A stretch of 64,000 bases of DNA from Euphorbia lathyris (Eukaryota; Streptophyta; Magnoliopsida; Malpighiales; Euphorbiaceae): the NCBI RefSeq assembly GCF_963576675.1, contig NC_088917.1, positions 32,208,501-32,272,500 on the forward strand, in the 5' to 3' direction. Below the pieces are notes generated by a model. It worked only from the letters and a program-made list of their open reading frames with translations, did no database searches and was not told where the DNA came from. Below, piece by piece: positions 45,517-57,200 of the stretch (position 1 is its first letter; every line of letters begins with the position of its first letter). The translations under genes were made by a program, and so were the position numbers.

Positions 45517-46842
45517 ATGAGGACTCGAGGTTCAGGGAAACAAGTTAAAGTTGAAGGCACAAAGAAAGACAAAGCGAAGGGCAAGATGGTGGGCACAAGC
45601 ACAGTCGCTTTTGTACCTGACGAGAAACTGGTAAAAAAACTGTCTCAATTTAAGGATGCCGCTGTGCAACAATACTATGATGATTTGGCTTAGCTCGAAT
45701 TTGGGCCGGTAAGAACTATATGCTGGGATACGCTGAAAAAGCTTAAGCTTGCGGAACGTGTAAAGAAACCCATGGAAGCGGGCCATTTTGGCTGCTTCTT
45801 TGAGATGAAGGAACCATCGTACAAGGAACTCACTTTGGAGTTTCTAGCCACTTTTAAACATGATCCTGATATCACCGACCCAGATGAAGAAGGAAAGTTC
45901 AGTTTCCGGATGATGACCCATACCCAACGGCCATCCTTGAACACATTTAATAACCTCCTCAGCGCTGCAGATGACGATGACTTGGAGTCTAATGGGTACA
46001 AAGGGGCTTTCACCAAAACCCTAGACGAGTTTGACCCAACGACTTTCTGGCGCTCAATCTCTGGCCAGCCAAGTTACGACGGTAGTGCATCCAAAGCATC
46101 GGGTATTGAGGACTACGCCATCCAGTACTTACATAAACTGGTTTCCGGCACCATTTTCGAGCGCGAGAACCAGGCCACTATCCCTCACGCAGACCTTACG
46201 GCTCTTTAGAGTATGGTGTAGGGGCGCAGGATGAACCTTGGCTTTTGGTTCGGTGAGTACATTAGCGCTTTTGGAAGGAAAAACTCGTCGGGCATATGTT
46301 GTGGCAGCATTGTGACTCGAATAGCAGAGGCCATAGGGGTATTCAAGCCAGAAGACAAGAACCGGCTCACAGTGGTCAACTACCCGGACCAAATCGATTT
46401 GAAAAGCCTTCAAAGCATGCTATTCGGGAGGATGGTGAATGGGAAGTGGGTCTGGATGTCCGATTTTGTGGAGGCCAAGAGGGTTGAAAGTCGAAAGAGG
46501 AAAAATGAGCCTACTATATCGGTGTCATCTGAGTCTGAGCAAATCGAGCAAACCAAGGATCTTGGCTTTTACCAGAAATGTGCAAAGCTCTCCAATGAAG
46601 ACATCCTTTCTAAGATCTTTGCTCTGGAACATCAAAATGTCGTGCAACAAGGCGAGATTGACCTGCTCAAACACCTTTGTGTGGAAGAACATGGGAAGGA
46701 GAGTCCATCTGGTGCCTCAATCAAGAGTCCGGTAAGAGCTAAAACTGAAACAACTGCCAATGCCGCTGCCTCCTCGAAAGGGGATGGCAATAATCCTGCT
46801 GCGGATAGAGAGGTTGATTCCTCTCTCTCCCCGACCGTCTGA
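45517..46842 (+). pseudogene. Athila 3' gene, ATHILA ORF-1 family-like
   Basis: One frame from MRTRGSGKQVKVEGTKKD to SSLSPTV, interrupted by TAG codons at 45691-45693, 46207-46209 and 46219-46221. Recognisable parts are MKEPSYKELTLEFLATFK and GRRMNLGFWFGEYISAF, which resemble the plant ATHILA ORF-1 family. The N-terminus is basic and the C-terminus rich in Ser, Ala and Lys. The function of this family is unknown; it sits where some Athila elements carry an env-like ORF, but no signal peptide or membrane segment is visible here. Confidence 0.75.
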
Positions 46843-48450
46843 TCATTCAATTTGTCGCTATCCAAGCATCTGGTAACACTTATACCCCTTCTTTGCATTT
46901 GTTTACACTCGACTTTTATCATGATTATGCTGTTTTTCTTATGCTTTTGTTAATAATAACATTGAGGACAATGTTCCGTTCTAATTTGGGGGTGGGACAT
47001 TACAATATTTGTGTGCATAAACATGATAAAGGTTTGAACAGGTTGTTAGTGTAGTATAATTTTCTGAATAACAAGTTATCCCCCTGTGATTTTTGGCATG
47101 TACAAATGGAAATCTTTAACTGTCCTCAGTAAATATTCCTTGTTTATGTTCATTTTCTTGTAAACATTCTAGTGTTGCGATTATTTAGTCTCTGTAGTAA
47201 TCGCTAAACAGATTGCACTTGTTATGATTGAGATGTGTGGTGATAGCCTTATGTTAATCTTAAATTCCCGAGTCTTGAAGTTCCAAAAATTTTGAAGTTC
47301 TAAATCAACTTTCACGAGAGGGACCTTTTGCCTAAATGCATGAAATCCCAAAATAGTGAGAACTTGAGCCTGCAATTGCATTGATTCTTTAAAGAGTGGG
47401 CCAGTACTTACCATCTTTAGGGAGAATTTGCTTTGGTATGCCCTATAGAAATGGAAATTTTTTTGACAAACCTAGAATGATAAAGGCATTAGGCACCTAA
47501 CTCAACCATGTAAAAGACTTAACCCGTGCATTGCACTCATACAGTAGGATGAACCATTTGAGCCTTATCCTTGTTTTTTTTAACTTATCCTGTGAATAAC
47601 CATAATCCCTTCACTTTGAGCGTAAAAAGCTGAGAATCTACCTCATGCAAGCGGTGCTAGTTGAAAATATAAATTGGCTGAGGAAACTCGAGCGCATACT
47701 AAAATGAAATAGTGAATAAAAGAAAATGAATGAGAGGAAAAAGAAAAATCTGTAAAGAACCTCTTCATTTATGGCAACCTACCACGATGTGTGCCCAAAT
47801 CATTGGAAGTGGTTGTTTAGTGGTAGGAGTTAATAAAAGAGTGGGGAAGTCAATTGTTAAAACAAGCTGTGCAAAGTTGTATGTGAGAAATAAAGGATTG
47901 GTGTAAAGTGCATGAGGATAGAACTCTTACACACAAAAGCCATTCACTCCCACACCTGAACCTTAACCTTGCTCTACAACCATTAAAAGACCTTTGGACT
48001 CTATTTGGAAAATTTTGATCCATAGAAATAAGACCAAGAAACAAACTCACACCCTACTAGTGTATTTACTGAGCTGAGGAGTGAACTTGCATTCCCTTCC
48101 TCATGGCGAAAAGAGCCATACGAGAGTGAGTGAAACATCCATTCCTTAGTGAGGCATGACAGGCAAACTGGTTGTTCATTTTGAAAGTTGAGGTCTAACT
48201 TTAAGTTTTGAGGAATTTCTTGAGTAAGGTTACATGATCAAACACTGGCATAACTTCATTAAATATCGTGATTTGCGTTTTTCTGTTGATATTTTCCGAG
48301 AACAAATGATCTATTATAAATCCCTTCCTCTCCGTGATCTCCTCAAACCCTTCTTCCGTATTCTTTCATTCCTAACTCTTTCCCTATGGTTAACTTGTTT
48401 TCTATCTGTTGTTTACTTGAGTACAAGCAAAGATTCAATTTGGGGGTATT
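46843..48450. other. Athila 3' untranslated spacer with internal purine-rich motif and terminal PPT
   Basis: The motif GAGGACAATGTTCCG followed by AATTTGGGGGTGGGAC (46964-46997) is characteristic of Athila-type elements. A second AATTTGGGGGTA at about 48437-48447 directly precedes the LTR and is the likely functional PPT. The 1.4 kb between has no gene. Confidence 0.7.
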
Positions 48451-49712
48451 TGTTAGGCATGAATTTGACTACAATTTAACATGTTATTTATAATGAATTA
48501 AGGGTGTTTTTAGGGTTAAATTACGAGAAAGAAGGTCTTATAAGTGTTTTTGTGCAGATGAGGAAAGATTAAGTCGAACAGACTGTAAGCAGCCTGTTTC
48601 GCGCATACCATGAGGAGATGGGCAACCTTCGAACCAACGGTCTAACGCCGGTATTTCTGATGACGGATAGTGACAGGACAGACAGCAGGAGCGGTAGGTA
48701 GGAAAGGCAGATAAGGGCAGACAAAAGTAGCATGATGACAAGAAAGTTCGACCCTTGAGTGTTCAAGGGTCAAAAGGATCTTAACCACTTCTAGCATTCT
48801 AGGATTTATGAACAATTTGGTTGGTTTTTGTAATATTTTCTCGGATATTTTCAATACCGTTTTGACCTTTTCTTTTCCCTTAAATAGACGTAGTGGGGGA
48901 AGGAAAATGGGATCTCTGGATGAACTAAATATACAGACGTTTTGGTAGAGAGAGAGAGAGAGCTCTTAAGAAAGATAGAAACTCCATTGATGGAGCTCTA
49001 TAACTGTGAAGCAGACTGTTCACTCGGCAGTATGAGTGAGTAGTCGTTTTGAACGGGTTAGGCCAGTTAGGGCCTGTTATGTAAGTCTTCTATTTTCTTA
49101 TTTATGAATGAATGTTGATATATTATGTTGTGTTTGCGAAAGTTATCACTTCATTGATGTATGCATGTATGTTAGTGTTAGATGAATGATAGGGAACTGC
49201 TTTCATCTTCACGTAACTATTTCTCAAATGTCCAAACCCCGAAGCAGAAATGTTAGGGGGTTGTATCAAGGGTTTTCTTAATAGAAATGTTGTTTTGATC
49301 GTCATGCAAGAAAGAGCCAACTTTAGGGACGCTTAAGGTTGTAGTACATCTTAGAATCTTAATAACACACGAGAGTTGACTTAAGTGAGCATTAAAGCAG
49401 AGACATTGACTTCACTTTACGTCATTCATGAATAAATAGGATGTTTAGAGACTGAAAGTAACATGTTCTGATGTGGCCTAGCCTGTTCTACCTTTTATCA
49501 TTATCAAGCATTCTTTTTCACAAGTTGAATCATTTACTTTGTTACCAATTCACAATATCTCTCAATATAAAGAATTCACACACCACGAACACCCTGTTCT
49601 GCAAGGTTTTTCTTGTAAAATTTGGTCATCAATCCCTGTGGAGATGATACTCTATTTATCACTTTATTACTTGTATCTAGTGCACTTGCTAAAGTCTGTT
49701 CAGAGCACAACA
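48451..49712 (+). repeat. Athila 3' LTR (about 1.26 kb)
   Basis: It begins TGTTAGGCATGAATTTG after the PPT and ends at about CAGAGCACAACA, after which copia-like coding sequence on the other strand starts. Without the 5' LTR and target duplication in the window, the 3' boundary is approximate. A TTAAATAGACG stretch near 48880 is a candidate TATA region. Confidence 0.7.
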
Positions 49713-50650
49713 CCCTCTATGGAAAAAACCAACGGTAAGAAGGCGATTAGTAAGCAGGTCCTGAAATAAGCAAACAGTAGAGAGAAACTTAATCGCCAAT
49801 TTGGAATCATGTATTAATCTCCCAACAGATAACAGATTATGTGTAAAAGTGGAATGTGAAGAACATTATGAAGTGTAAAATTAGGTCCAAATATTAACTG
49901 AACCAATAGGTTCAATAATTCAAAACCTAAGTAGCTCTCGTATCAATAATCCAAAAAGGAAAATCAGAGATAAACATTGATGAAGTGAAAGAGCTAGTAT
50001 TAGTGAATCTATTAAAAACAGAAGGACAGTAAGGAATAGAATTACCTGCAAAACCTGAGAAAATAGAAAGAGGTGTAAGGGATGAAAAGTGACCATCATC
50101 ACCATAGTTCATTTTGGCTTTGCTTTTCATAACCTTACGAACTTCATTTTGAACAAGTTGTGTAAAACCATGAGGCATGGTAAAATTGGCAAAATTATGA
50201 TTTTCCTTATTTTCCTGAACTTCTGAATCTGAAAAATCCATAGGTGTTTCAGTGGGATAAGAAACATAGTTAGCCCTGGGTTTAGAAGATTTTTCTTCTT
50301 CTTCTTGAATTCCTGAAACAAGTTCAGGTAACCATAAAGTTTGAAGTCAGTATCCATTTCATGGTCGAGTTTATTACAATGAGTGCAAAACCGATCAACT
50401 TTGTTATTTTAATCTCGTTTATGTCCTCGAGTAGAAGTTGAAGATGTGAGAATAGCAGACTTGTTACTAGAAGTATGAGCAACAATCTCCAACTAAGAAA
50501 CATCATAATACACCTCCTTTTGTTTTTCAACATTTTGAATCATGGAATGTGTTTTGTGTATGCTACGCAATGGATCCAAATGCAGAATTTGATGTCTCAC
50601 ACATGAATACTCATCATGAAGACCCGTAAGGAACTGTGTATTTCCATACG
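49713..50650 (-). pseudogene. Ty1/copia gag-protease remnant that hosted the Athila insertion
   Basis: On the minus strand, in broken frames: gag of the UBN2 type (QFLTGLHDEYSCVRHQILHL, then a MIQNVEKQKE helix), a zinc-knuckle remnant (FCTHCNKLDHEMDT then FKLYGY), and a protease start WIIDTRAT, which resembles the copia WIxDSGAT motif with a G to R change. A further stretch FTLHNVLHIPLL near 49830-49870 resembles the protease C-terminus. It is cut at 49712 by the Athila LTR, so the copia element is older. Confidence 0.7.
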
Positions 50651-51510
50651 CGGGGCGTATACCACACATCCAAAGGCGTATCGCTTCAGAGACTCCTTTA
50701 CGCGGGGCGTGTCTTCCTATACGCCACGCGTAAAGCGCATCAACAAGGTGTTCCAAGATCAGAAGCACAAACACGCAGGGCGGCCTTCTCTTACGCAGGA
50801 CGTACCTTCCTACGCGGGACGTGACACCAAAGGCGCCACGCGTAGATACCATCAACGAAACCCACAAGGTTCAAGACCTCCAACAAGCAGGGCGTGCCCA
50901 GACATACGCGGGGCGTGCTATCTCTCTCGGCAGCAGTTGGAAGCAGTCAACAGCAGTTAGTGGAAGTTGAAGAAGTTAAGTTAGTTGGTGATGTGGCAAG
51001 TTAGTGGGGAGTTAGTTGATAGATAATTACCAAAATACCACTAGATAATTACCAAAACGCCACTCTAAAAAACTATAAATAGACCCCTTCCCCTTCATAA
51101 AAAATCACTCAATCCAACACAACAAAAACCCCTTCCTAAGGTCCCTTTCAATGCTCTCTAGTTCTTAGTTTTAAGTTCTTAGTTCTTAAGTTCTTTTGTT
51201 CTTAGTTCTTCAAGTTCTTCAAGTTCTTCCTTTCGTTCTTCGTTTTTCTTAGCTTCGATTCCTCTTTTATCTCTTCTTTAGTTCCAATTAAAGTTCCAAT
51301 AGCCTCTTTCCAAGTTTTTCTAAATTCAATTTAGTATTCCAAGTCTTTAATTTGCTCAACTCCTAGCTAGAGCTCTGTTTTCAAATCGATTTTCCAGATT
51401 CGTCCAATTACTTTCAAAGCCCGATTGCGTCTATTTAAATTCATTTTTTGCTTTCAATCCCTTCGACAAAGTTGTTCCTGACGTCTTGAAGTTCAATCTA
51501 GTATATTTAT
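50640..51510 (+). repeat. LTR-like insertion with CGCGGGGCGT repeats and a TATA box
   Basis: It interrupts the copia gag. Its first 300 bases hold about nine imperfect copies of TACGCGGGGCGTG on either strand. A promoter-like CTATAAATAGACCCCTTCC lies at about 51070-51088, followed by a T/C-rich stretch with repeated TTCTTAGTTCTT. The layout resembles a solo LTR or small LTR element, but ends and target duplication were not found. Confidence 0.4.
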
Positions 51511-51653
51511 TTGTCGCTATTGATGTCAGCTATAGTTGTGGGATTTCCTTGATTGAACAACATATTTAGACATCTGCTTATGAAGGTACATCAGGTAGCA
51601 GAGGCAAAGAGCACATCTTCTTTATATCATCATCTAAGATATCAGGGGTAATA

Positions 51654-51878
51654 TGGACATATGGATAAGAATAGAGAGTAGAGAGAAGACTTGAATAAAC
51701 CATGTTCTTATTACTTGAGTTTGTTTACATCTTCAACTTACATAAGATAACTATTTATAGTACATGCGAATTGTAACCGTTTGAAACCTAATAAATGAAA
51801 ACTTACATAACTCTTAATAACTCCCAATTCATAACTAGTACTGAAATCTAATATTAAAGTCCTAACTTATGTGCAACA
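51654..51878 (-). repeat. Possible copia-type LTR
   Basis: The minus strand starts TGTTGCACATAAG, has ACTATAAATAG near its middle, and ends near TATGTCCA, followed within about 10 bases by TGATATCTTAG, a decayed match to the iMet primer site. It interrupts copia gag (51879 onward). Boundaries are uncertain. Confidence 0.45.
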
Positions 51879-52000
51879 CAAAGACTTCTCTAGATAAAAT
51901 CGTTAATTTCTCGTTTCAGTTGATAATTGAGAGGTCCGTTAGAGCCTCCAAATCGTTGTTCAAACTCCTTCCAAAGAGCTCTATATAAACACAAAACCAT
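51879..52000 (-). pseudogene. Ty1/copia gag fragment (UBN2 type)
   Basis: The minus strand reads ALWKEFEQRFGGSNGPLNYQ, then LKREINDF, a stop and SLC-V, close to the copia gag consensus (ERFGxSNGPxxYQLxRE). It is probably the N-terminal neighbour of the gag piece at 50500-50650, from which it is separated by insertions and a loss of about 80 codons. Confidence 0.65.
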
Positions 52001-52004
52001 CCAC

Positions 52005-52138
52005 AATCGAGCTGCTAAACAAGCTGAGCTCGAACAGCAAATTGAGCTCGAACTAAGCTCGAAGCTCGGCTCCAACTCGATAAGAATCCGCTAAGCCGAG
52101 CTCGAGCAGGCCAAAGCTCGGCTCGTTTACAGCCCTAT
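52005..52138. mobile_element. Truncated hAT element end
   Basis: Repeated GAGCTCGG/CGAGCTC subterminal motifs lead to a terminus whose complement is TAGGGCTGTAAACGAGCC, a plant hAT end like that of the element at 1682. No matching left end or 8-bp duplication was found. Confidence 0.6.
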
Positions 52139-52347
52139 GGACATGTATATATTCATTTATTTTTGAAGGTCGTCTCTAGACGTGTATATATTCATTCATT
52201 TCTTGAAGACCGTCTCCAGACATTTATATATTCACTTATTTCTCGAAGGTCGTCTCCGGATGTTTATATATTCATTTATTGCTCGAAGACCATCCCTTGA
52301 CGTATATATATTCATCTACTCATCGAAGATCGTCCCTCGACGTGTAT
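52139..52347. repeat. Tandem array, 5 units of about 40 bp
   Basis: The unit contains TATATATTCATTTATTTCT, then CGAAGGTCGTCTCCAGACGT. It directly follows the hAT end and adjoins a second, unrelated array. Confidence 0.8.
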
Positions 52348-53125
52348 AAAATCAACAATCTCATATTGTTTCAATTGAATTTAACAATCGCATATTGTTA
52401 CAATCAAAATCAACAATCTCATATTGTTTCGATTGAATTTAACAATCTCATATTGTTACACACAAAATCAACAATCTCATATTGTTTCGATTGAATTTAA
52501 CAATCAACAATCTCATATTATTTCGATTGAATTTAACAATCTCATATTATTACACACAAAATCAACAATCTCATATTGTTTCGATTGAATTTAACAATCT
52601 CATATTGTTACACACAAAATCAACAATCTCATATTGTTTCGATTGAATTTAACAATCTCATATTGTTACACACAAAATCAATGATCTCATATTGTTTCGA
52701 TTGAATTTAACAATCTCATATTGTTACACACAAAATCAACAATCTCATATTGTTTCGATTGAATTTAACAATCTCATATTGTTACACACAAAATCAATGA
52801 TCTCATATTGTTTCGATTGAATTTAACAATCTCATTTTGTTACACACAAAATCAAGAATCTCATATTGTTTCAATTGAATTTAACAATCTCATATTGTTT
52901 CGATTGAATTTAACAATCTCATATTGTTACACACAAAATCAAGAATCTCATATTGTTTCAATTGAATTTAACAATCTCATATTGTTTCGATTGAATTTAA
53001 CAATCTCATATTGTTACACACAAAATCAAAAATCTCATATTGTTTCGATTGAATTTAACAATCGCATATTGTTACACTCAAAATCAACAATCCCATATTG
53101 TTCCGATTGAATTTAACAAACTCAT
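52348..53125. repeat. Tandem array, about 13 units of 58 bp
   Basis: Each unit has two copies of AACAATCTCATATTGTT separated by TCGATTGAATTT and ACACACAAAATC. Shorter variants lack one half. A 100-codon ORF through it is a by-product. Confidence 0.9.
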
Positions 53126-53465
53126 AAGTCATCTCAAGCGACGCTATTATTGTTTTAAAAGTCATCCCAAACGATACCATTATTATTAATAAACCGTCCC
53201 AATCGACGCCATTATTATTCACAAGACATCACAAGAGACACAATTAATATTCACAAGCCGTCCCAAGTGCCAATTATTACTTTTAAAGTCGTCCTAAGCG
53301 ACGCCTTTCTTATCCATAAGTCGTCCCAAGCGACGCCATTATTATTTTAAAGTTGTTCCAAGCGACGCCATTATTATTCATAAGTCGTCTCAAGCGATAC
53401 ATTTTATTATTTACAAGTCGACCCAAGCGATGCAATTTTCATTCATGAACCATCCCAAACGACTC
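53126..53465. repeat. Tandem array, about 10 units of 30-38 bp
   Basis: The consensus contains AAGTCGTCCCAAGCGACGCC followed by ATTATTATT. Each unit has short inverted arms GTCG and CGAC. Unit length is variable. Confidence 0.8.
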
Positions 53466-53684
53466 AATTACGTTCATTACCACTCCTAGAATGTTTTGAA
53501 CCTCGCATAAATACTCGAAAGACCCCGAATTGATGAGGAATGTGTATCAAAGGCAGTCCACTAGGCCCAAACCAATCAAACCCAATACAAGCAAGGCGCT
53601 CTAAGCCCATAAGCCCACCACATTCACTATAAATACCCCTACAAAGGGAATGTATGGCTCTCTCTCTCCACACTACTTTATCTC
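53466..53684 (+). repeat. LTR-like promoter segment split by the chromovirus-like element (left part)
   Basis: ACTATAAATACCCC at about 53628-53641 is followed by TCTCTCTCTCCACACTAC. The sequence continues after the insertion at 59362 with ACTAACTTTAGCATCGGAAT and GTACACCGGGGGCC, a motif common in the R/U5 of several plant LTR elements. It may be an old LTR whose U3 includes the three arrays at 52139-53465. Confidence 0.45.
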
Positions 53685-54195
53685 TGATGCGGACATCCTA
53701 CCTGGACTCAGTAATAACACGCGCCTTGGCGGATCTCATCTCGGCGTATCCACAGAGGTTGTATCTAAGAGGGTGGATCCCCTGGACACGCAAGCGGGGC
53801 GGATCTAGGCGTACGCCATGAGGTGTACCAACAACTACACTGGGCGGATCTCAAGATTACTTCCTGCCGAAGGAATTCACCAACAACCTCTGACGCCCCG
53901 TACCTGCACCTCTGTACCTGTTGTCTAGGCGCATTACCTATTTTACCCTTTTATTGTTAACCATATTGTAACCCTAATAGGGATAGCCCATGTCCTTCTA
54001 TTTATCTTTTGGAGGTTGTATTTAAACCCTCATTTTGTAAGGATAGGGCAACTTTTATCAATCAACTATCATTTCTCTTTGAGATTAAGGTTTATACCTT
54101 TGTTATCGGGATTCACTCCTTCTAGTCTAGCTAGAGAAGAAGATCTTTGTTGGTTTACGATTAAAACCTCCATTTATCGCTTTCAATCTGTATCA
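53685..54195 (+). repeat. 5' LTR of the chromovirus-like element
   Basis: It starts TGATGCGGACATCC and ends CAATCTGTATCA. Matches 58846-59356. Confidence 0.95.
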
Positions 54196-54197
54196 GT

Positions 54198-54209
54198 TGG
54201 TATCAGAGC
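54198..54209 (+). other. Primer binding site (initiator Met tRNA)
   Basis: TGGTATCAGAGC lies two bases after the LTR, the standard iMet complement of many plant LTR elements. Confidence 0.9.
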
Positions 54210-54242
54210 CAATCGTTTCCTGACCCGAAACTTCTTTTGGCA

Positions 54243-57200
54243 ATGGTTCAACCCCGACAACCGCAAGATTCCATGGAAACCAGTGACCGGAGATATGAGG
54301 AGCTGAGAGAGCACCTCGCGGAACAAATCCAGGCCAGCCTTGAGCGGCAGAAACAAAATGACCAACGATTCCAGGAGCTAACCGCTTCCCTGGAAAACCT
54401 CAGATTGGAGATTCGTGCAGTGGTCAGGCCAGCCGCCGGGGAGTCCGACCAGAGGAGGGAAGGAGTCCTTGAACCACGACCCCAAAGGCAACCCACGCCA
54501 CCTCGACTGCCATTGACAAATATCCAACTTCCACAAATGGGTCCTAGGGATCCTGAGGTAAGAAGACCCAACTTTGTCCTTATGCATAACGCTGATAGCG
54601 ATAGTGATGATTTTGAGGATCTTGGGAATAATGGTGCCTTTAGAAATATGAGGGATGTTGGTCTTGATAACAGGCGTGTGGGTATGGCTAGGGCAGAACC
54701 AGACCTAGGAAACTTTGATAGAGATGACGCCTTTAAGCTAAAAATAGATTTACCATCTTTTGGTGGCGAGCTGGATATAGAGGGATTCTTAGATTGGTTA
54801 TCGGAAGTTGAACGTTTCTTTGAGTATGCTGGGATTCCTGATGAGAGGAAAGTAAGGCTGGTGGCGTATCGCCTGAAGGGTGGCGCATCAGTTTGGTGGG
54901 ATCAGATGAGGGAAGAAAGAAGAAGAGGGGGCAGAGATCCGATTAGATCTTGGCTACGGATGAAGGCGATGCTGAGGGAGCGGTTCTTACCGCCGGACTA
55001 CGAACAGTATATCTACAGCTCCTACAGAGGATGCTCTCAAGGGACCCGAAGTGTCCATGAGTATACTTCTGAGTTCTTAAGGCTTTCGGCGAGAGCCAAC
55101 CTGTCTGAAACTGAAAGCCAAAAGACCTACAGGTATCTAGAAGGGTTGAGATACAATATCCATGATCGTATTGGCACACAGATGGTGGTTAGAGTACAAG
55201 ATGCTAGGAATTTAGCCCTCAAGGCTGAGTCCCAACTGACCGGGAGATCCAGGAGATCCGCCACTACTGAGTATATGCCTGGAGGAAGAGATAACGTGAA
55301 GTCTTACGACAAAGGCAAGCAGGTGGCGAGTGCCAGTGGGGCCAAGGTTAACAGTGTGGGAAAGGGATCCGTTGGAGATACTAGACCATACAAAGAAGCA
55401 CCTATACCACCCAAGAGCAACAATCCGTATGCAAGGCCAGCACCTTTCAAATGTTTTTGGTGCAATGAGCCAGGACATAGATCCAATGAGTGTCCTAGAA
55501 GGAAGAGCGCCAACATGGTGGAGAGGTACGAAGATGACTATGACGACGAGGATGAAGTATTTTGTGAACCCTTGGGAGAAGATGATGAGGTGGCGGGTGA
55601 AGAGAGGTACGCCATTCATGTGGTACGGCGTTTGTTAGTCTCCAGCCGAATAGAGGGCGATCAAAGGCACCGACTATTCAGAACCCGCTGTCTTGTGAAG
55701 GGCGGGCGATGTAATGTGATAATAGATAGTGGGAGCCAAGAGAACATTATGAGTAGCAGCGCCGTTCAGAAGTTCGGGTTGTTGGTAGAGGCGCACCCTG
55801 ATCCCTACAGGGTGGGATGGATCAAGAACGTGGGCGAGTTGAGGGTGACCCAGAGATGCAAGGTACCGATTGAGATTGGTAACTATCATGATGAAGTCTG
55901 TTGTGATGTGGTCGATATGGACGCATGCCACCTATTGTTGGGCCGACCCTGGCAGTTTGATAACAACGCCACCCACGCCGGAAGAGAGAACACTTACAGA
56001 TTTGTGAAGAATGGGGTGAAGTTTGTCCTTACACCAATGGTGAGAGAGCCAAAGGCCGACGAGAAGTCTACCTTGGTAGTCTGTCCTACACACAAATCGT
56101 TTGTCAGTGAATGTGAAGAGAGCCAAATGGTATACGTGGTAATGGTTAAGGCGAATCACGAATCCGCCCAAAGGGACGAAAGGGAAATGCCGAGTGAAGT
56201 GACCCGCCTACTTGGCGAGTATCAAGATCTGTTCCCCGATGAACTGCCGAGTGGGTTACCACCTTTGAGGGACATCCAACATCATATCGATCTTGTGCCC
56301 GGGGCTAGTTTACCAAGCCTCCCACATTATCTAATGAGCCCAAAGGAGAATGATGTCATGAGACAAAAAGTGGAGGAACTCATCGAGATGGGATACGTTA
56401 GGGAGAGTATGAGTCCTTGCGCTGTTCCAGCTTTACTTACACCGAAGAAGGATGGGTCTTGGCGGATGTGTGTTGACAGTAGGGCTATTAACAAGATCAC
56501 CATCAAGTATAAGTTCCCGATTCCAAGGTTGGAGGACATGTTGGACCAACTTGGCGGATCTCGAGTCTTCTCCAAGATTGATCTCAGGAGTGGGTATCAT
56601 CAGATACGAATCCGATCTGGGGATGAGTGGAAGACTGCCTTCAAGACAAGAGATGGATTGTATGAATGGTTAGTTATGCCCTTTGGGATGACCAACGCCC
56701 CTAGTACTTTTATGAGACTGATGAATCAGGTGCTTCGCCCAGTAATTGGGAAGTTCGTAGTTGTGTATTTCGACGACATTTTGATCCACAGCCAGACCTT
56801 GGCGGAACATGAAGAGCACTTGCAGACCGTGTTTGACCTGTTAAGGAAACACCAACTATACGCCAACACCAAGAAGTGTGACTTTGTCATGGAGAGCTTA
56901 GTTTTCCTTGGATTCGTGGTCAGTGGGAATGGAATCCAAGTTGATGGGGAGAAGGTAAGAGCCATCCGAGAATGGCCTACCCCGAGGAACGTGGGGGATA
57001 TCAGGAGTTTTCATGGGCTAGCAACGTTCTATCGCTGATTCATTAAGAACTTCAGTTCCATAGTGGCCCCGTTGACAGAATGTTTGAAGAAAGGAAAGGG
57101 GTTCGAGTGGGCGGACGCCCAAGAAGAGAGCTTCGCCTTGATCAAGGAAAAGCTGAGTACAGCGCCAGTGCTGGCGTATCCCGATTTTGACAAATTGTTT

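Larger units (their letters stand above)
1..49712 (+). mobile_element. Athila-lineage Ty3/gypsy LTR retrotransposon, 5' end outside window, multiply interrupted
   Basis: Pieces of one element lie in order and on one strand: protease and RT (1-1681, 3522-4380), integrase (43620-44857), a 3' ATHILA ORF-1-type gene (45517-46842), an internal purine-rich motif (about 46983-46993), the final PPT and a 3' LTR (48451-49712). The RT reading frame continues across the hAT insertion, and the RNase H/integrase linker continues across the Tat-A insertion once the insert and one copy of each target duplication are removed. The integrase followed by a long spacer and an extra ORF is the Athila layout. Many stops and frameshifts show the element is dead. 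It is older than everything nested in it. Confidence 0.9.

Noticed and set aside
45517..46842. Envelope-like gene of Athila
   Set aside because: The position fits, but no signal peptide, transmembrane segment or fusion-like segment is visible, and the sequence resembles the ATHILA ORF-1 family instead.
52348..53125. CRISPR-like regularly spaced repeat
   Set aside because: Spacers are themselves repeated, there are no unique spacers or cas genes, and the context is plant nuclear DNA. It is a minisatellite.
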